A stretch of DNA of 64,000 bases from Candidatus Micropelagos thuwalensis. GTDB lineage: Bacteria; Pseudomonadota; Alphaproteobacteria; RS24. The stretch lies in NCBI RefSeq assembly GCF_000469155.1, contig NZ_AWXE01000003.1, forward strand, positions 106,270 to 170,269, read 5' to 3'. Shown here one piece after another: positions 44,609 through 54,413 of the stretch. How positions within the stretch are numbered: the first letter of the stretch is position 1; the number at the start of each line of letters is the position of its first letter. Under the pieces are notes generated by a model. That model was given only the letters and a program-made list of their open reading frames with translations, was not told where the DNA came from and made no database searches. Both the position numbers and the translations under genes were made by a program.

Positions 44609-44792
44609 ATCCTTTTCGAGGTAGAAAGAACTTAGAATAATAAGCAACAAAAACCATAATAATTTGCATGTCTTTGCGCCAACAATATACCTAACAAGCG
44701 TCAACCCGTTGTTTTACAAATATTTTCCTGTTTTCATTGCTTTCGATTAGGTAAAGTGTTTTTAAATGACGGGGATGTAAAAGGGGTTAGAA

Positions 44793-46304
44793 ATGTTGCA
44801 AAAGATAATACCTGTACTGGTTTTGGCGATATCGGGTGTATTAAGCCTGTCCAACCCTGCACTTGCAGGTTTTGATGAGACGGTAAACGCTGCCTTGGCC
44901 CCCATTTCAAAAGCCGTTTCGAGCTTTATTTTCTTTTCCGTACCCTTAAATGGCGCTGACATTCCTCTGATTGTGGTATGGCTAATTGCCTGTAGTATTT
45001 TCTTCACTTTTTATCTCAGAGTGCTGACACCGCGGAATATTATAACCTCCTTGAAAATGGTGCGTGGCGATTATGCGGACCCAAATCATGACGGACAAAT
45101 TTCTCACTTTAAAGCTCTGACGACTGCGCTTTCTGGCACTGTAGGTGTCGGTAATATCGGCGCCGTTGCTTTTGCCATTACTATTGGCGGTCCTGGCGCA
45201 TTATTTTGGATTATTGTCGGCGGTCTTCTCGGCGCAAGCCTGAAATGCGCAGAATGTACATTGGGTGTTAAATACCGCACAAAACATGCGGATGGCTCTG
45301 TCTCCGGCGGCCCGATGTATTATCTTGAGAAGGGTCTAAAAGAAAAAAACCTCCCCGGCCTCGGTAAAATTATTGGGGGTATGTATGCCGCGTTTATCGT
45401 CATTGGCTGCTTGGGTATTGGTAATATGTTCCAGTCCAATCAGGCCTATGAACAGCTTCAGTTGGTGACAGGCGGCGCAGAAGGGTTCCTATTTGGTAAA
45501 GGCTGGCTGGTAGGCGGCATTATGGCTTTTATTGTGGGGCTTGTATTGATTGGTGGTATCCAGTCCATTACCCGCGTAACCTCAAAACTCGTACCTGGCA
45601 TGGCAGGTATTTATTTTATCGCCGCACTGATTGTCATTGGCCTTAACATTGAGGCACTCCCTGGTGTTATCACAGATGTTGTGACACAAGCATTTTACCC
45701 AGCTGGTATTACAGGTGGTTTATTTGCAGTCATGATTATCGGCTTTCGGCGGTCAACATTTTCCAATGAAGCGGGGCTTGGCTCCTCCTCAATTGCCCAT
45801 GCGGCAGTGAAAACCAATCAGCCAGCCTCAGAAGGTTTAGTCGGCTTGCTTGAGCCACTCATTGACACAGTCATAATTTGCCCGCTTACTGGTCTGGTTA
45901 TATTGCTGACTGTCTTCAGCCCAGAAATGGTCGGCGGTGATGTACAGGGCGTTCAACTAACCTCCGCAGCTTTTGAAACAGTCATCTGGTGGTTCCCCAA
46001 TGTGCTGGCCATCGTCATCGTTCTGTTTGCCTTTTCCAGCATTATCGCCTGGGGATATTACGGTCAAAAGGGATGGATTTATCTTTTCGGGAATAATCCA
46101 GCTCAAAATAAGATGTTTTTGCTGATCTACTGCGTGTTTGTTCTCATCGGATGCACCCTAGATTTAGGCGTGATCATAGATTTTTCTGATGCGATTGTTT
46201 TTTGTATGGCATTACCGAATGTTTTGGGATTATATTTCTTAGCGCCGGTTGTCAAACGTGAAGTCTGCACTTATCTGGAAAAATTAAGATCTGTTGAAAC
46301 TTAA
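44793..46304 (+). CDS. Alanine/glycine:cation symporter (AGCS family)
   Basis: 503 aa inner-membrane transporter with about 11 membrane segments and a hydrophobic start that may be a signal. Family signatures: ALSGTVGVGNIGAVAFAITIGGPGALFW, GGPMYYLEKGL, FRRSTFSNEAGLGSSSIAHAA. Takes up alanine or glycine with Na+ or H+. Followed by a dioxygenase gene 34 nt away. Confidence 0.92.
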   Translation: MLQKIIPVLVLAISGVLSLSNPALAGFDETVNAALAPISKAVSSFIFFSVPLNGADIPLIVVWLIACSIFFTFYLRVLTPRNIITSLKMVRGDYADPNHDGQISHFKALTTALSGTVGVGNIGAVAFAITIGGPGALFWIIVGGLLGASLKCAECTLGVKYRTKHADGSVSGGPMYYLEKGLKEKNLPGLGKIIGGMYAAFIVIGCLGIGNMFQSNQAYEQLQLVTGGAEGFLFGKGWLVGGIMAFIVGLVLIGGIQSITRVTSKLVPGMAGIYFIAALIVIGLNIEALPGVITDVVTQAFYPAGITGGLFAVMIIGFRRSTFSNEAGLGSSSIAHAAVKTNQPASEGLVGLLEPLIDTVIICPLTGLVILLTVFSPEMVGGDVQGVQLTSAAFETVIWWFPNVLAIVIVLFAFSSIIAWGYYGQKGWIYLFGNNPAQNKMFLLIYCVFVLIGCTLDLGVIIDFSDAIVFCMALPNVLGLYFLAPVVKREVCTYLEKLRSVET

Positions 46305-46338
46305 AGATTAAGTTTTGCTCGTAAGGCGTGAGATTGTT

Positions 46339-47199
46339 ATGGAGCATCCGTCATTTTCAAATATTGGTGTCACCCCGTTAAGTAATGCCCTGGGCGCAGA
46401 GATTGATGGCGTGGATTTGTCTCAACCTCTGGAAAAAGCTCAGTTTGAAGATATTCAAAAGGCTCTTTGTGCTTATGGTGCTATTGGCTTTCGCAATCAG
46501 AAGCTATCACATCAGAACCAGATTGATTTTGCCCTGCGTTTTGGAACCCTTGAGGTTCACCCGATTGTAAAGGGTATGGAAGAGTATCCTGAGATTATAA
46601 GAATGCACAAACCTGCGGGGAAACCCGCAAGTTTTGGGGTTGGCTGGCACTCGGATAATTCATTCTTTGATAAGCCGAGTCTTGGCTCAATTGTCTATGC
46701 AGAAACAGTTCCGCCAGTCGGGGGAGACACATTATTCGCCAATCAACAACTTGCTTATGACATGTTATCCGACGGCATAAAAGAAACGCTTGAGGGGCTG
46801 ATTGCGATCCACTCTGCAAAGGAAGCCTATACGTCACCCTCAGCACTAGAAAAATACGATTCTGATGGGCCAATAAGTTATACTAAAAGCGATATCATTG
46901 AGGATTTTATTGAACATCCTGTTGTAATCAGGCACCCAGTAACTGGGAAAAAAGCACTTTATGTCAATGCCATGTTCACCCATCATTTCAAAGACTGGAC
47001 GATGGAAGAAAGCAAACCCTTGCTTGAGTTCTTATGCGCACATGCTACGCGAGAGGAATTTCAATGCAGATTCAAATGGGAAAAAGACTCATTGCTCATG
47101 TGGGATAACCGCATTGTTCAGCACGCGGCATTAAATGATTATGTCGATTATGACCGCACACTCTACAGGGTAACGGTCAACGGCACAAAGCTAAATTAA
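46339..47199 (+). CDS. TauD/TfdA-family 2-oxoglutarate-dependent dioxygenase
   Basis: 286 aa from ATG 46339 (TTG at 46315 also open). Fe(II) ligands WHSDNSF (H-x-D) and distal His in RIVQHAALNDY, with Arg in YDRTLYRVTV for 2-oxoglutarate. PLSNALGAEIDGVDLSQPL is the TauD start. Substrate unknown; it could be a sulfonate, a phenoxy acid or another. Confidence 0.9.
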   Translation: MEHPSFSNIGVTPLSNALGAEIDGVDLSQPLEKAQFEDIQKALCAYGAIGFRNQKLSHQNQIDFALRFGTLEVHPIVKGMEEYPEIIRMHKPAGKPASFGVGWHSDNSFFDKPSLGSIVYAETVPPVGGDTLFANQQLAYDMLSDGIKETLEGLIAIHSAKEAYTSPSALEKYDSDGPISYTKSDIIEDFIEHPVVIRHPVTGKKALYVNAMFTHHFKDWTMEESKPLLEFLCAHATREEFQCRFKWEKDSLLMWDNRIVQHAALNDYVDYDRTLYRVTVNGTKLN

Positions 47200-47222
47200 A
47201 CAGCAAATCAATATGTTACATG

Positions 47223-47259
47223 AAAAAAGCAACCCACTTAGCTGATGCAAGTGGATTGC
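47223..47259 (-). terminator. Rho-independent terminator
   Basis: On the minus strand GCAATCCACTT-GCATCAGCT-AAGTGGGTTGC followed by TTTTTT; 11-bp stem with one G-U pair. It ends the transcript of the 47294-47893 gene and may also serve the plus-strand dioxygenase. Confidence 0.85.
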
Positions 47260-47293
47260 TCTCATTCGTGTCGTAATATTGGAGGAGCGCTAG

Positions 47294-47893
47294 TTAAAAC
47301 TTGTAAGAAATCTTTGTTGCAACAAATTCTGATTTTACATCCCAGTCATCATTATGGTTCTGCTCTAGATAAACCCCAACGGTTAACTTGTCTGAGACTT
47401 TATAATCGACACCATAGTTGTTCTGCGCCTCGTAATATTCGCCATCATCATACCCATCTCTATCAATGGCGAATTTAGGCTGGATTTTGGCGTAGGCTTT
47501 AAAGGCGCCAAATTTCTTTGCATATTGAAAGCGAAGCCACACATTAGCGAAATCATCTTTGCTTTCTTTATCGAATGCCCGGTATTCAAAACGTGGCGCT
47601 ACTGAGAAACCATTATACTTAAACGCCTTTGGCAAACTAACACGAAAGCGATGCTCAACATTGCCTTTGCTTTCTTGGTAGCGATAAGCATAGCCATAAC
47701 CGGCAATCTTTATATCAAATTGTGTCATCCACTTATCAATACGTGAATGATCGCGGTATTTCAGACTCATATTGCCCGACTTGATTGTGTAATTATGTTG
47801 CGAGTAGTCAAACGAGTCAGTCGCAAATGAGGGGGTTACCAATAATGCCGTAAACAGTGTTAAAAGGCTTGAACGAATAATTAATTTTTTCAT
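47294..47893 (-). CDS. Outer-membrane beta-barrel-like protein
   Basis: 199 aa with a signal peptide (ending TPSFA) and alternating-residue strands rich in Tyr, Lys and Asp ending in a C-terminal Phe (KISYKF), as in outer-membrane porin-type barrels. Segments: MTQFDIKIAGYGYAYRYQE, FSVAPRFEYRAF, VWLRFQYAKKF, YKVSDKLTVGVYLEQN. Function unknown; similar oligogalacturonate-porin-like proteins exist. Confidence 0.72.
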   Translation of the reverse strand: MKKLIIRSSLLTLFTALLVTPSFATDSFDYSQHNYTIKSGNMSLKYRDHSRIDKWMTQFDIKIAGYGYAYRYQESKGNVEHRFRVSLPKAFKYNGFSVAPRFEYRAFDKESKDDFANVWLRFQYAKKFGAFKAYAKIQPKFAIDRDGYDDGEYYEAQNNYGVDYKVSDKLTVGVYLEQNHNDDWDVKSEFVATKISYKF

Positions 47894-48245
47894 TAAAATT
47901 TTTCCACAAAATAACTAACATGCCATCAGTCAAAACTAATGATTGCGCCGCTCATTTTATTTAAATGTAGCAACTGACTGGAAAATGCCCTCTAAAAATT
48001 ACAATTTTGTGACAAAATGTAAAAAATATTACAAATATATGAATTAATTGTTTGTTTATTTCAATTATGTGTCATTTTTGTAAATGAACATCAAATTTTT
48101 CCCTTATAGCGACGAAAATTATTAATGCGTTAAAACTGTGGAAAAAGGGTTTTTATGCCGCTTTAGCTTATTTTTTTGTCTTGTGATAGTTCTCCAAAAA
48201 TTTTTAAGCTTAATAAGTTAAGTAACATGAAGCGTGGAGTTAGTA
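47894..48245. other. AT-rich intergenic region between divergent secreted-protein genes
   Basis: 352 nt with no credible ORF. Presumably holds the two divergent promoters. No clear hairpin or repeat was seen. Confidence 0.4.
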
Positions 48246-48974
48246 ATGAGATCATTTTTCTTTTTAATCGGATTGCTGGTAATGACCGCCAGCGCAAATG
48301 CACAGGCCGTCTGGCTAAGTTACAGCTATGCTGTTCCACCTGAAAATGAAAAAGCATTTGCAGCAACAATTGACACGTTTACAAAAACTGAAACTTTCAA
48401 AAAATTTAACGGTTCAATGATTTTCACACTAAATGCTTTTAATGGCGCAAATGCGGAAACGCACGGGCTTCAGGTTATCTACAAAAGCATGGAAGATTAT
48501 GAAAAGCTGATGAGTGAAATTAGAAACGATGCAAATTTCACCGCTTTCCGAGAGGGCCTGTCACAAAATAGCTCTTTTGAAAATGAATCTCTATTTCAAT
48601 GGGTGACCGGCTTCGGTCAAACACCGACCAGTGGCAACAGAGCCTATCTTGCACAGTTCAATATGGTGAAAGACCCAATGGGATATATTGGCGCTATCAG
48701 TGCCAATATGAGCAAACCTTTTATGCAAGGCATGCCGGGTGGGTTTGATATCTGGCAATTGCTTGTGGGGGGCGCACCGGGGTTAACCCACGTCGTCGTC
48801 TATAATTATGAAAAATTGTCCGACGGTTTTAATTTTGTTAATGCCAGTGTTAAAAACCCCGAATTCACAGAATTTATTGGCTCTCTTAATCAGTTCAGAA
48901 CGCCTCTTGGTCAAACAGCCACTTACGGTCTTATGACCTATGGCCCATTGTCACCGGCAGATATACGCAAATAA
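48246..48974 (+). CDS. Secreted protein with two ferredoxin-like-fold-type halves
   Basis: 242 aa from ATG 48246 (TGGAG 7 nt upstream); signal peptide ends TASANA. The two halves look alike (AVWLSYSYAVPPENEKAF... YKSMEDYEKLMSEI ... and AYLAQFNMVKDPMGYIGA ... YNYEKLSDGFNFVNASV), which suggests a dimeric alpha/beta-barrel or tandem ferredoxin-like fold. The S-x-EDYE element is also found in the 56.2-57.3 kb small secreted proteins. Function unknown. Confidence 0.68.
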   Translation: MRSFFFLIGLLVMTASANAQAVWLSYSYAVPPENEKAFAATIDTFTKTETFKKFNGSMIFTLNAFNGANAETHGLQVIYKSMEDYEKLMSEIRNDANFTAFREGLSQNSSFENESLFQWVTGFGQTPTSGNRAYLAQFNMVKDPMGYIGAISANMSKPFMQGMPGGFDIWQLLVGGAPGLTHVVVYNYEKLSDGFNFVNASVKNPEFTEFIGSLNQFRTPLGQTATYGLMTYGPLSPADIRK

Positions 48975-48998
48975 ATTTTGCATACCAAAACAAACAAG

Positions 48999-49030
48999 CT
49001 GCTCCTTTCTCAGCAGAAAGGGGCAGTTTT
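48999..49030 (+). terminator. Rho-independent terminator of the 48246 gene
   Basis: CTGCTCCTTTCT-CAGC-AGAAAGGGGCAG followed by TTTTTT; 12-bp stem with one G-T pair. The T run reaches the stop of the convergent gene. Confidence 0.88.
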
Positions 49031-50824
49031 TTAATCGGTAATATTATCAATCAGACTACCCGTATACGCTGTTGTCGACTCACCAGCGAAGAATGAATAG
49101 CTGGCAAGAGGATTTGTCGTCGTTGACGACATCCATCCAAAAGTAGATGTTCGGGTTGTACCGTCACGGACATATCTGAATTGTGTGACATCTCGTGTGG
49201 CAACATCCCTAATTACGAGCCGCTCTCCTAAAATCGTTTCCAGCCTTACCCGTGGGCCTGACATATCATTATGATGGATTTGATAAACTTTTTTCGATGC
49301 GCAGTCTGCAGCTTTGATCGCCCAAGCTGAATAATTTGACGTGCATATACCTGTACCGCCTGAAACCGTCGTAGCGCATGTCCCCGTGCCGCCATAATCG
49401 TCATAATCATCGCGTGACCGTCGACATGCCTCCCAAACCAGGACAATGTTAACCGTTGCATCATTAATCGTACTGACCGAAAACCCAATATTTGCCAACC
49501 ACGCATTATAGGATGTCATGCCATCGCGGAAACCAACCTGACTGACCGGAAACAGCTTGAAGGCATCATCGCTAGAGGTCGCCGTGATGCTGTTCGTACT
49601 GAAATAGCTTGCCAAATTTGTGCGTAAATTAGTGATTGTATAATTCGGGTTTGCCGCCAGCACATCTGACAGAAAGCCCGATATATTTACCGCATTGTCG
49701 TAAAGCGTGGTCGTTAGATCAGAAAGTGGATGTGGGCTTTGATCACCCGATGTCGCAATTTGGGCAATTTTCCACTTGGCAGAGACCTGTTTCGTGGCGG
49801 CTGAAACACTTGTCTGCAATTCAGAAGCCGAGTCCACTGTCGTTGCGTCAAGCGCCGCAATCAGACTTGCCATATATTCCAAAGATGTCGCATCCGTTAA
49901 ATCCAAACCTGTAGTAGAGAGCCCTTCTACATTATTAATCAATTGCGATGTAAGCGTATGTGGGGAAGCCGCAGATGCGGTCAAGACAGCATCAATATTG
50001 CTGATTTGCGTTTCCAACGCATCCACTGAAGCCTGAAGATCTGAGGCAGTTGCTGTTGACGAGGCGTCCAGCGCGGCAAGTTTGGTTGCAAGATAATCAA
50101 GCGACGTGCTGACTGTAAGATCCACATCGGACACATCTAAACCCGTAACAGCCGTCAAAAGAGTTGATGTTAGTGTATGCGGCGACGCCGAAGCGGCAGT
50201 TAATACATCCTGAACCGCCCCTACATTTGTGGCAATCGCATCATAATCTGTTTTGTCGATACAAGCGCAATTTGACAATGCCGCCGCACAGACCGGATCC
50301 GGCGGATCGGTCGCCAGCGCGCATTGCCCCTGATAAGCAAGCGTAGCATTCACAGCATCTTCAAAATCGCTATTCTGCGAAGATGAGTAACCAAACATAT
50401 TGGCGTAATTAGCTTGTGTCTGATTAATATAGTTACTCAAATAATCACTTTGCTCGGTATAACTACTAAAACCATTACCTCCACTACTGATTTGCGTGGT
50501 CGCCGTATCGCGGGCGGATTTAAAATCTGTATATTGCTGATAGGTTAACGTTGAGCAAACAGTGTTTGAAATCACGGGTGATTGATCTTGTCCCCAGCTC
50601 GAACAATCCGTGTCATAAGTACCGGCAGCATGTTCGCTACATAAAGTTGACCCGGTAGAAGTTGAAGGAAAACCAAGAGTCAGGCAGCTATCTGAGATGG
50701 TCGAAATAACATCGCCATTATATTTCCCTGTACCGGAAGATCGCACACTAAAACCAGCGTGAGAAATACTCGACATCAAAAAAATACCGAGAAAAATATA
50801 AATAACTTTCTTAAAACCGAACAT
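49031..50824 (-). CDS. Large secreted repeat protein of unknown function
   Basis: 597 aa with signal peptide (ending SSISHA). Rich in Ser, Thr, Ala and Asp, with paired cysteines in the first 200 residues and the C-terminal third. Residues about 200-350 hold two imperfect repeats of about 75 aa (each with ASPHTLTS, a TGLD or TTGLD turn, TSLDYLA/TSLEYMA and ALDASS/ALDATT), with a third degenerate start at QSPHPLSDL. Looks like a surface or adhesin-like protein. Not assigned to a family. Confidence 0.68.
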   Translation of the reverse strand: MFGFKKVIYIFLGIFLMSSISHAGFSVRSSGTGKYNGDVISTISDSCLTLGFPSTSTGSTLCSEHAAGTYDTDCSSWGQDQSPVISNTVCSTLTYQQYTDFKSARDTATTQISSGGNGFSSYTEQSDYLSNYINQTQANYANMFGYSSSQNSDFEDAVNATLAYQGQCALATDPPDPVCAAALSNCACIDKTDYDAIATNVGAVQDVLTAASASPHTLTSTLLTAVTGLDVSDVDLTVSTSLDYLATKLAALDASSTATASDLQASVDALETQISNIDAVLTASAASPHTLTSQLINNVEGLSTTGLDLTDATSLEYMASLIAALDATTVDSASELQTSVSAATKQVSAKWKIAQIATSGDQSPHPLSDLTTTLYDNAVNISGFLSDVLAANPNYTITNLRTNLASYFSTNSITATSSDDAFKLFPVSQVGFRDGMTSYNAWLANIGFSVSTINDATVNIVLVWEACRRSRDDYDDYGGTGTCATTVSGGTGICTSNYSAWAIKAADCASKKVYQIHHNDMSGPRVRLETILGERLVIRDVATRDVTQFRYVRDGTTRTSTFGWMSSTTTNPLASYSFFAGESTTAYTGSLIDNITD

Positions 50825-50942
50825 ACGCCTGCCTCAAGTGGTATTTAACCAAAATTGTTGAAATTAGTTTTACCATGAATAAGCCTCACCATAGGTGTAA
50901 TTTTTAGCTATTTTTTACCTGGGTGTGGTGTTTAGAGAACTT

Positions 50943-52064
50943 TCATCGCCGCTTTTCTAGTCCTTGATAAATCAACCGCCAAACAAAAACCGGAAAAAGC
51001 AGGTTTTTGACCCACCAAGGTGAAATCCCGACACGCTCGCCATTGGGCGTAAATATCGACAAGCCTTTTTTCTGAACCCCAAGAATTGACCCCCAACGGT
51101 AACGTGGCGGCTTAAAAGGCTTCATTTTTTCAGACCGCCCCTCAAGATAAGCTTTAACATTATGTGCGAGAATAAGATGCCCTGCATTCCTTGCAGAACT
51201 TCGGTTATCATCTGTTTTGGCAATATCCCCCACAGTGAATACATTGTCATAACCAGCTACACGCAAAAAACTATTGGACTTAACAAAACCATCACTTGTA
51301 AGCATGTCAGCGGGGATAAACTCATTATTCGGTGTCAATTTGCCGATAGCCCATAACGTCAGGTCAGCATCAAATGGCTCTTGCCCGGTAGACCAGCTAA
51401 TCGGGTCACTGGAAAAAGCCTCAACATCTAAATCTGTTGGCACATTTGCCCGATGCAAGGGATGCAAAACGACCCCCTGACTCCTTAAAAATTTTTCGAC
51501 CTTACGCCGTGTACGCGGATGATAAGACGGCAACGGAGTCTCCTGACTGAAAAACAGATTCACCTCTGCGTCAGAACGCATTTCTTTGATATTGGACGCT
51601 ACGCTAACAGCTGTCGGCCCGCCACCAATAATTGCCACACGATTGGCAGATAAAATCGCTTTAGATTTTTCAGTCAAATTGCGTTGAACATCGTCATTGT
51701 TTTCAAAATGACTTGTTCGCCAGAAACCATTACGCGTGCCGGAGGAAATCACCAGAGCGTCATAAGTGAGCGTCTCTCGCGAACCGTCATACCCAATCAG
51801 GCCGATTTTATTTTCATCTGCAATAATTTCCGATACTTTGGCATGACGAATATCAACACCTTTAAGACCCTTAAATCGGTCATAATCAATAAGATAGTTT
51901 TCTTCCCAATCTTTAGGTCGCGCCAATCTAGGGCCAAGTTCCTGCCCGCTCACTAGACAGGGTTTTGGGGAAATACCAATAACCTCAAATTTTTTATTAA
52001 GCTGAATAGCCGACAACAAGCCGGCGTCACCAAGGCCGGCAATCACAATCCGTTTCCTAACCAT
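50943..52064 (-). CDS. NAD(P)/FAD-dependent oxidoreductase, NDH-2-like
   Basis: 373 aa pyridine nucleotide-disulfide oxidoreductase fold. FAD turn IVIAGLGDAGLLSAIQL, NAD-binding VAIIGGGPTAVSVAS, and the third motif FTVGDIAKTD. The C-terminal YRWGSILGVQKKGLSIF ... WVKNLLFPVFVWRLI may associate with the membrane. Electron acceptor unknown. It follows the DUF1295 gene, 3 nt away. Confidence 0.82.
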   Translation of the reverse strand: MVRKRIVIAGLGDAGLLSAIQLNKKFEVIGISPKPCLVSGQELGPRLARPKDWEENYLIDYDRFKGLKGVDIRHAKVSEIIADENKIGLIGYDGSRETLTYDALVISSGTRNGFWRTSHFENNDDVQRNLTEKSKAILSANRVAIIGGGPTAVSVASNIKEMRSDAEVNLFFSQETPLPSYHPRTRRKVEKFLRSQGVVLHPLHRANVPTDLDVEAFSSDPISWSTGQEPFDADLTLWAIGKLTPNNEFIPADMLTSDGFVKSNSFLRVAGYDNVFTVGDIAKTDDNRSSARNAGHLILAHNVKAYLEGRSEKMKPFKPPRYRWGSILGVQKKGLSIFTPNGERVGISPWWVKNLLFPVFVWRLIYQGLEKRR

Positions 52065-52067
52065 TTA

Positions 52068-52931
52068 TCATTCTGCCGGAAACCAAGGAATAATCGCAGA
52101 TACTTTTTTCATATGCTCGTCATATCCGGGACGGTTTTCCTTACTTCGGTCATCAATAAGCGGTATGCTGACAAAAAAGAACATTGCAGTCATCGCAACC
52201 CCGCCTGGCATAATCCACCACCAGCCCTCTGGATGTGCCGCAAGCCCAAACAGCATTAAACCAATCCAGAAACTCATCTCACCAAAATAATTAGGATGAC
52301 GAGAATATTTCCAAAGGCCTGTTTGCATGATTTCGCCTTCTTTACGGATTGGTAAAAAGGCATGAAGTTGAAGGTCAGCAATTGTTTCAATCAGTATAGC
52401 GCCACTTACAACAATAAAAGCAATCCAGTCCAACCAGTTCAATGCATTATCTCCAACACTCACTGCAGCAAAAATCGGCAAGCAAGCGAAGAAAACTATT
52501 AAAGTTGGAAAAAGGTGAATAGCTAAAAAATCAGCAATAGCCTTGTGTTTTCCAGCTTTTTCACGGATTGGAGCATAACGCCAATCTTCATGCGTCAGAC
52601 CTTCCCAATATGTTGCCCAGTTTGCTGTCAATCTAATGCCCCACAGCCAGACAAGAATTAAGACCATAGCCTGACGTGTCGCATCGACATCCGGTGAAAC
52701 ATGGAAAACGAGCCAGTAAACTGCGAGTAAGGGGGGAATAACACTCCAATAGGCATCATAAAAACTCGAATTTTTATAATATCGACCAAAGGCGAAAATA
52801 ATAACCGTACCAACTAAATCAGCCCACAGGGCATTCAGGAGAAAACCGCTTTGACATACATAAAGTGTTAAAGCCGCACCAAAAATTGTAACTGCATAAG
52901 CAATCGAAACAGGAATTAAGTCCTTACTCAT
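52068..52931 (-). CDS. DUF1295 membrane protein (steroid reductase/ICMT-like)
   Basis: 287 aa from ATG 52931 (a TTG at 52940 is also open). About 6-7 membrane segments, with the signature GIRLTANWATYWEGLTHEDWRY and the C-terminal GLWKYSRHPNYFGEMSFWIGL, which is the NAD(P)H-binding motif of DUF1295 and 5-alpha-reductase-like enzymes. Substrate unknown. Coupled with the FAD oxidoreductase downstream. Confidence 0.87.
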   Translation of the reverse strand: MSKDLIPVSIAYAVTIFGAALTLYVCQSGFLLNALWADLVGTVIIFAFGRYYKNSSFYDAYWSVIPPLLAVYWLVFHVSPDVDATRQAMVLILVWLWGIRLTANWATYWEGLTHEDWRYAPIREKAGKHKAIADFLAIHLFPTLIVFFACLPIFAAVSVGDNALNWLDWIAFIVVSGAILIETIADLQLHAFLPIRKEGEIMQTGLWKYSRHPNYFGEMSFWIGLMLFGLAAHPEGWWWIMPGGVAMTAMFFFVSIPLIDDRSKENRPGYDEHMKKVSAIIPWFPAE

Positions 52932-53004
52932 AATGTCCAAGACTAAACATCAAAAACATCGAATAGCAAGGAAATCACGCCATAACTCTCGCGACATGAA
53001 GATA

Positions 53005-54279
53005 TTAAAAATTAAATCTTTTTTGAACGTGAGCACGGCGTTGCGCCAAAATATCTTGCCTTTGTTCGGGAGACAGCATCGTCTCATCCGGTGGCAAGAA
53101 GGTGGCTAGGTCATTAAACTTCACTAATCTTGCAGACGGATTCAGGTTTTCAGCCATAGTGTTTCCGGGCAAGCCATCATAACGCATTAACAAAACACCG
53201 CGCATAAACCCCTCCGTATCCAACCAGTTTGAATAGCCGGGGTCATTTTTCGTGAGGATAAAATAATACGCCCCATCCGAGCTTAGAACGGCCTGATCTG
53301 CCGTCAGGCTGGACTGTCTATGAGCATAATCCATAGACTCCCACCAATGATGCCCCAACTGAATGGCCTGATATTTTGCCTCAGTCGGATAGGATTTTAT
53401 AAGTAACGCCTCATCATCTTGAAGATAAAAATGTCCTCCCACCATCACACGCCCAGCAAGCCCACCAGTGGCACTCACATCTCGCGGCTTTGTAAGTGTA
53501 TTCACCGGAAGCAAAGCATCAAACCGCGTGCGACTATATTCAGGCCATCGCTGAACATTAGTTGCAAATGTGTCGGTTACATCCCGAAGTTTCTCAGCCA
53601 TATCCGCAGAACTTAAATTAGGATAAGCAGGTCGTGCTTTATCAATACGATCTATGTGAATGTCACCCGGCAACTCAGTTGCCCAGTCCGAATGAATTTG
53701 GCGAACCAGCACCCGTTTCACACCTTTTTGCAGTGGCATCCAGTTGCCTTTAACTTTCGGCCCACCCAAAATAAGTTCGAAGCTTCCATCAGGCGCAATC
53801 TCCATATCATCTGCATTAAGCGCTGCTAAGGTTTTCGAGAGGGCATCTTCTTCATAAACAGAAAAGGATAAATCAACCTGCGTTCCCTTATGCCCCCATA
53901 TGCGGTAAACCCCGGTCCCATTAATCAAGACAGATAAATAACGTTGGTCGGCATTATCCATGCCCGATTTAGAGAAAGGATTTATTTCATAAAAATAGGG
54001 GAAATCTTTATCACTCAAACTTTCCTGAACACTGTTCATCAGAATGCGTAAAATATGCCTGTAAGCCTCGGCCTGCTCCTTTTCAGTACCATACCATTTG
54101 TGACCTTCGACAAAATCTCCAGCCCGAGACATTGCAGAAACCAGAGCATCATAAGTCTCAGGGAGTTCATTTGAAAGTTCTGCTTTTGGGGGTGCATCTG
54201 AACTTAGAAGAAAGCTCCCAGCACCTAAAGCCCCGATCACGACCCCGAAAAAAAGTCCTAAAATAAAAAATTTACGCAC
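53005..54279 (-). CDS. Secreted DUF1214 domain protein
   Basis: 424 aa with an N-terminal membrane anchor or signal (residues 4-26). DUF1214-like beta regions: GTGVYRIWGHKGTQVDLSF, FELILGGPKVKGNWMPL, VLVRQIHSDWATE. The role of the domain is not known. Separate transcription unit from the DUF1295 gene. Confidence 0.78.
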   Translation of the reverse strand: MRKFFILGLFFGVVIGALGAGSFLLSSDAPPKAELSNELPETYDALVSAMSRAGDFVEGHKWYGTEKEQAEAYRHILRILMNSVQESLSDKDFPYFYEINPFSKSGMDNADQRYLSVLINGTGVYRIWGHKGTQVDLSFSVYEEDALSKTLAALNADDMEIAPDGSFELILGGPKVKGNWMPLQKGVKRVLVRQIHSDWATELPGDIHIDRIDKARPAYPNLSSADMAEKLRDVTDTFATNVQRWPEYSRTRFDALLPVNTLTKPRDVSATGGLAGRVMVGGHFYLQDDEALLIKSYPTEAKYQAIQLGHHWWESMDYAHRQSSLTADQAVLSSDGAYYFILTKNDPGYSNWLDTEGFMRGVLLMRYDGLPGNTMAENLNPSARLVKFNDLATFLPPDETMLSPEQRQDILAQRRAHVQKRFNF

Positions 54280-54413
54280 TGATACATACCCATCTAAGAA
54301 CGAAATGTTTATTCTTTCTGTCGCGTTTCTTTATCTATCCCCAGCAAATAATCCAGTGAAAGCTTACCAGCTCCTTTCACAATTTAAAGTAAAAGGCACT
54401 GATCTAGAAAATT

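Noticed and set aside
54357..54381. Hairpin GTGAAAG...CTTTCAC between the photolyase and DUF1214 genes as a terminator
   Set aside because: Only a 7-bp AT-rich stem without a T run on either side.
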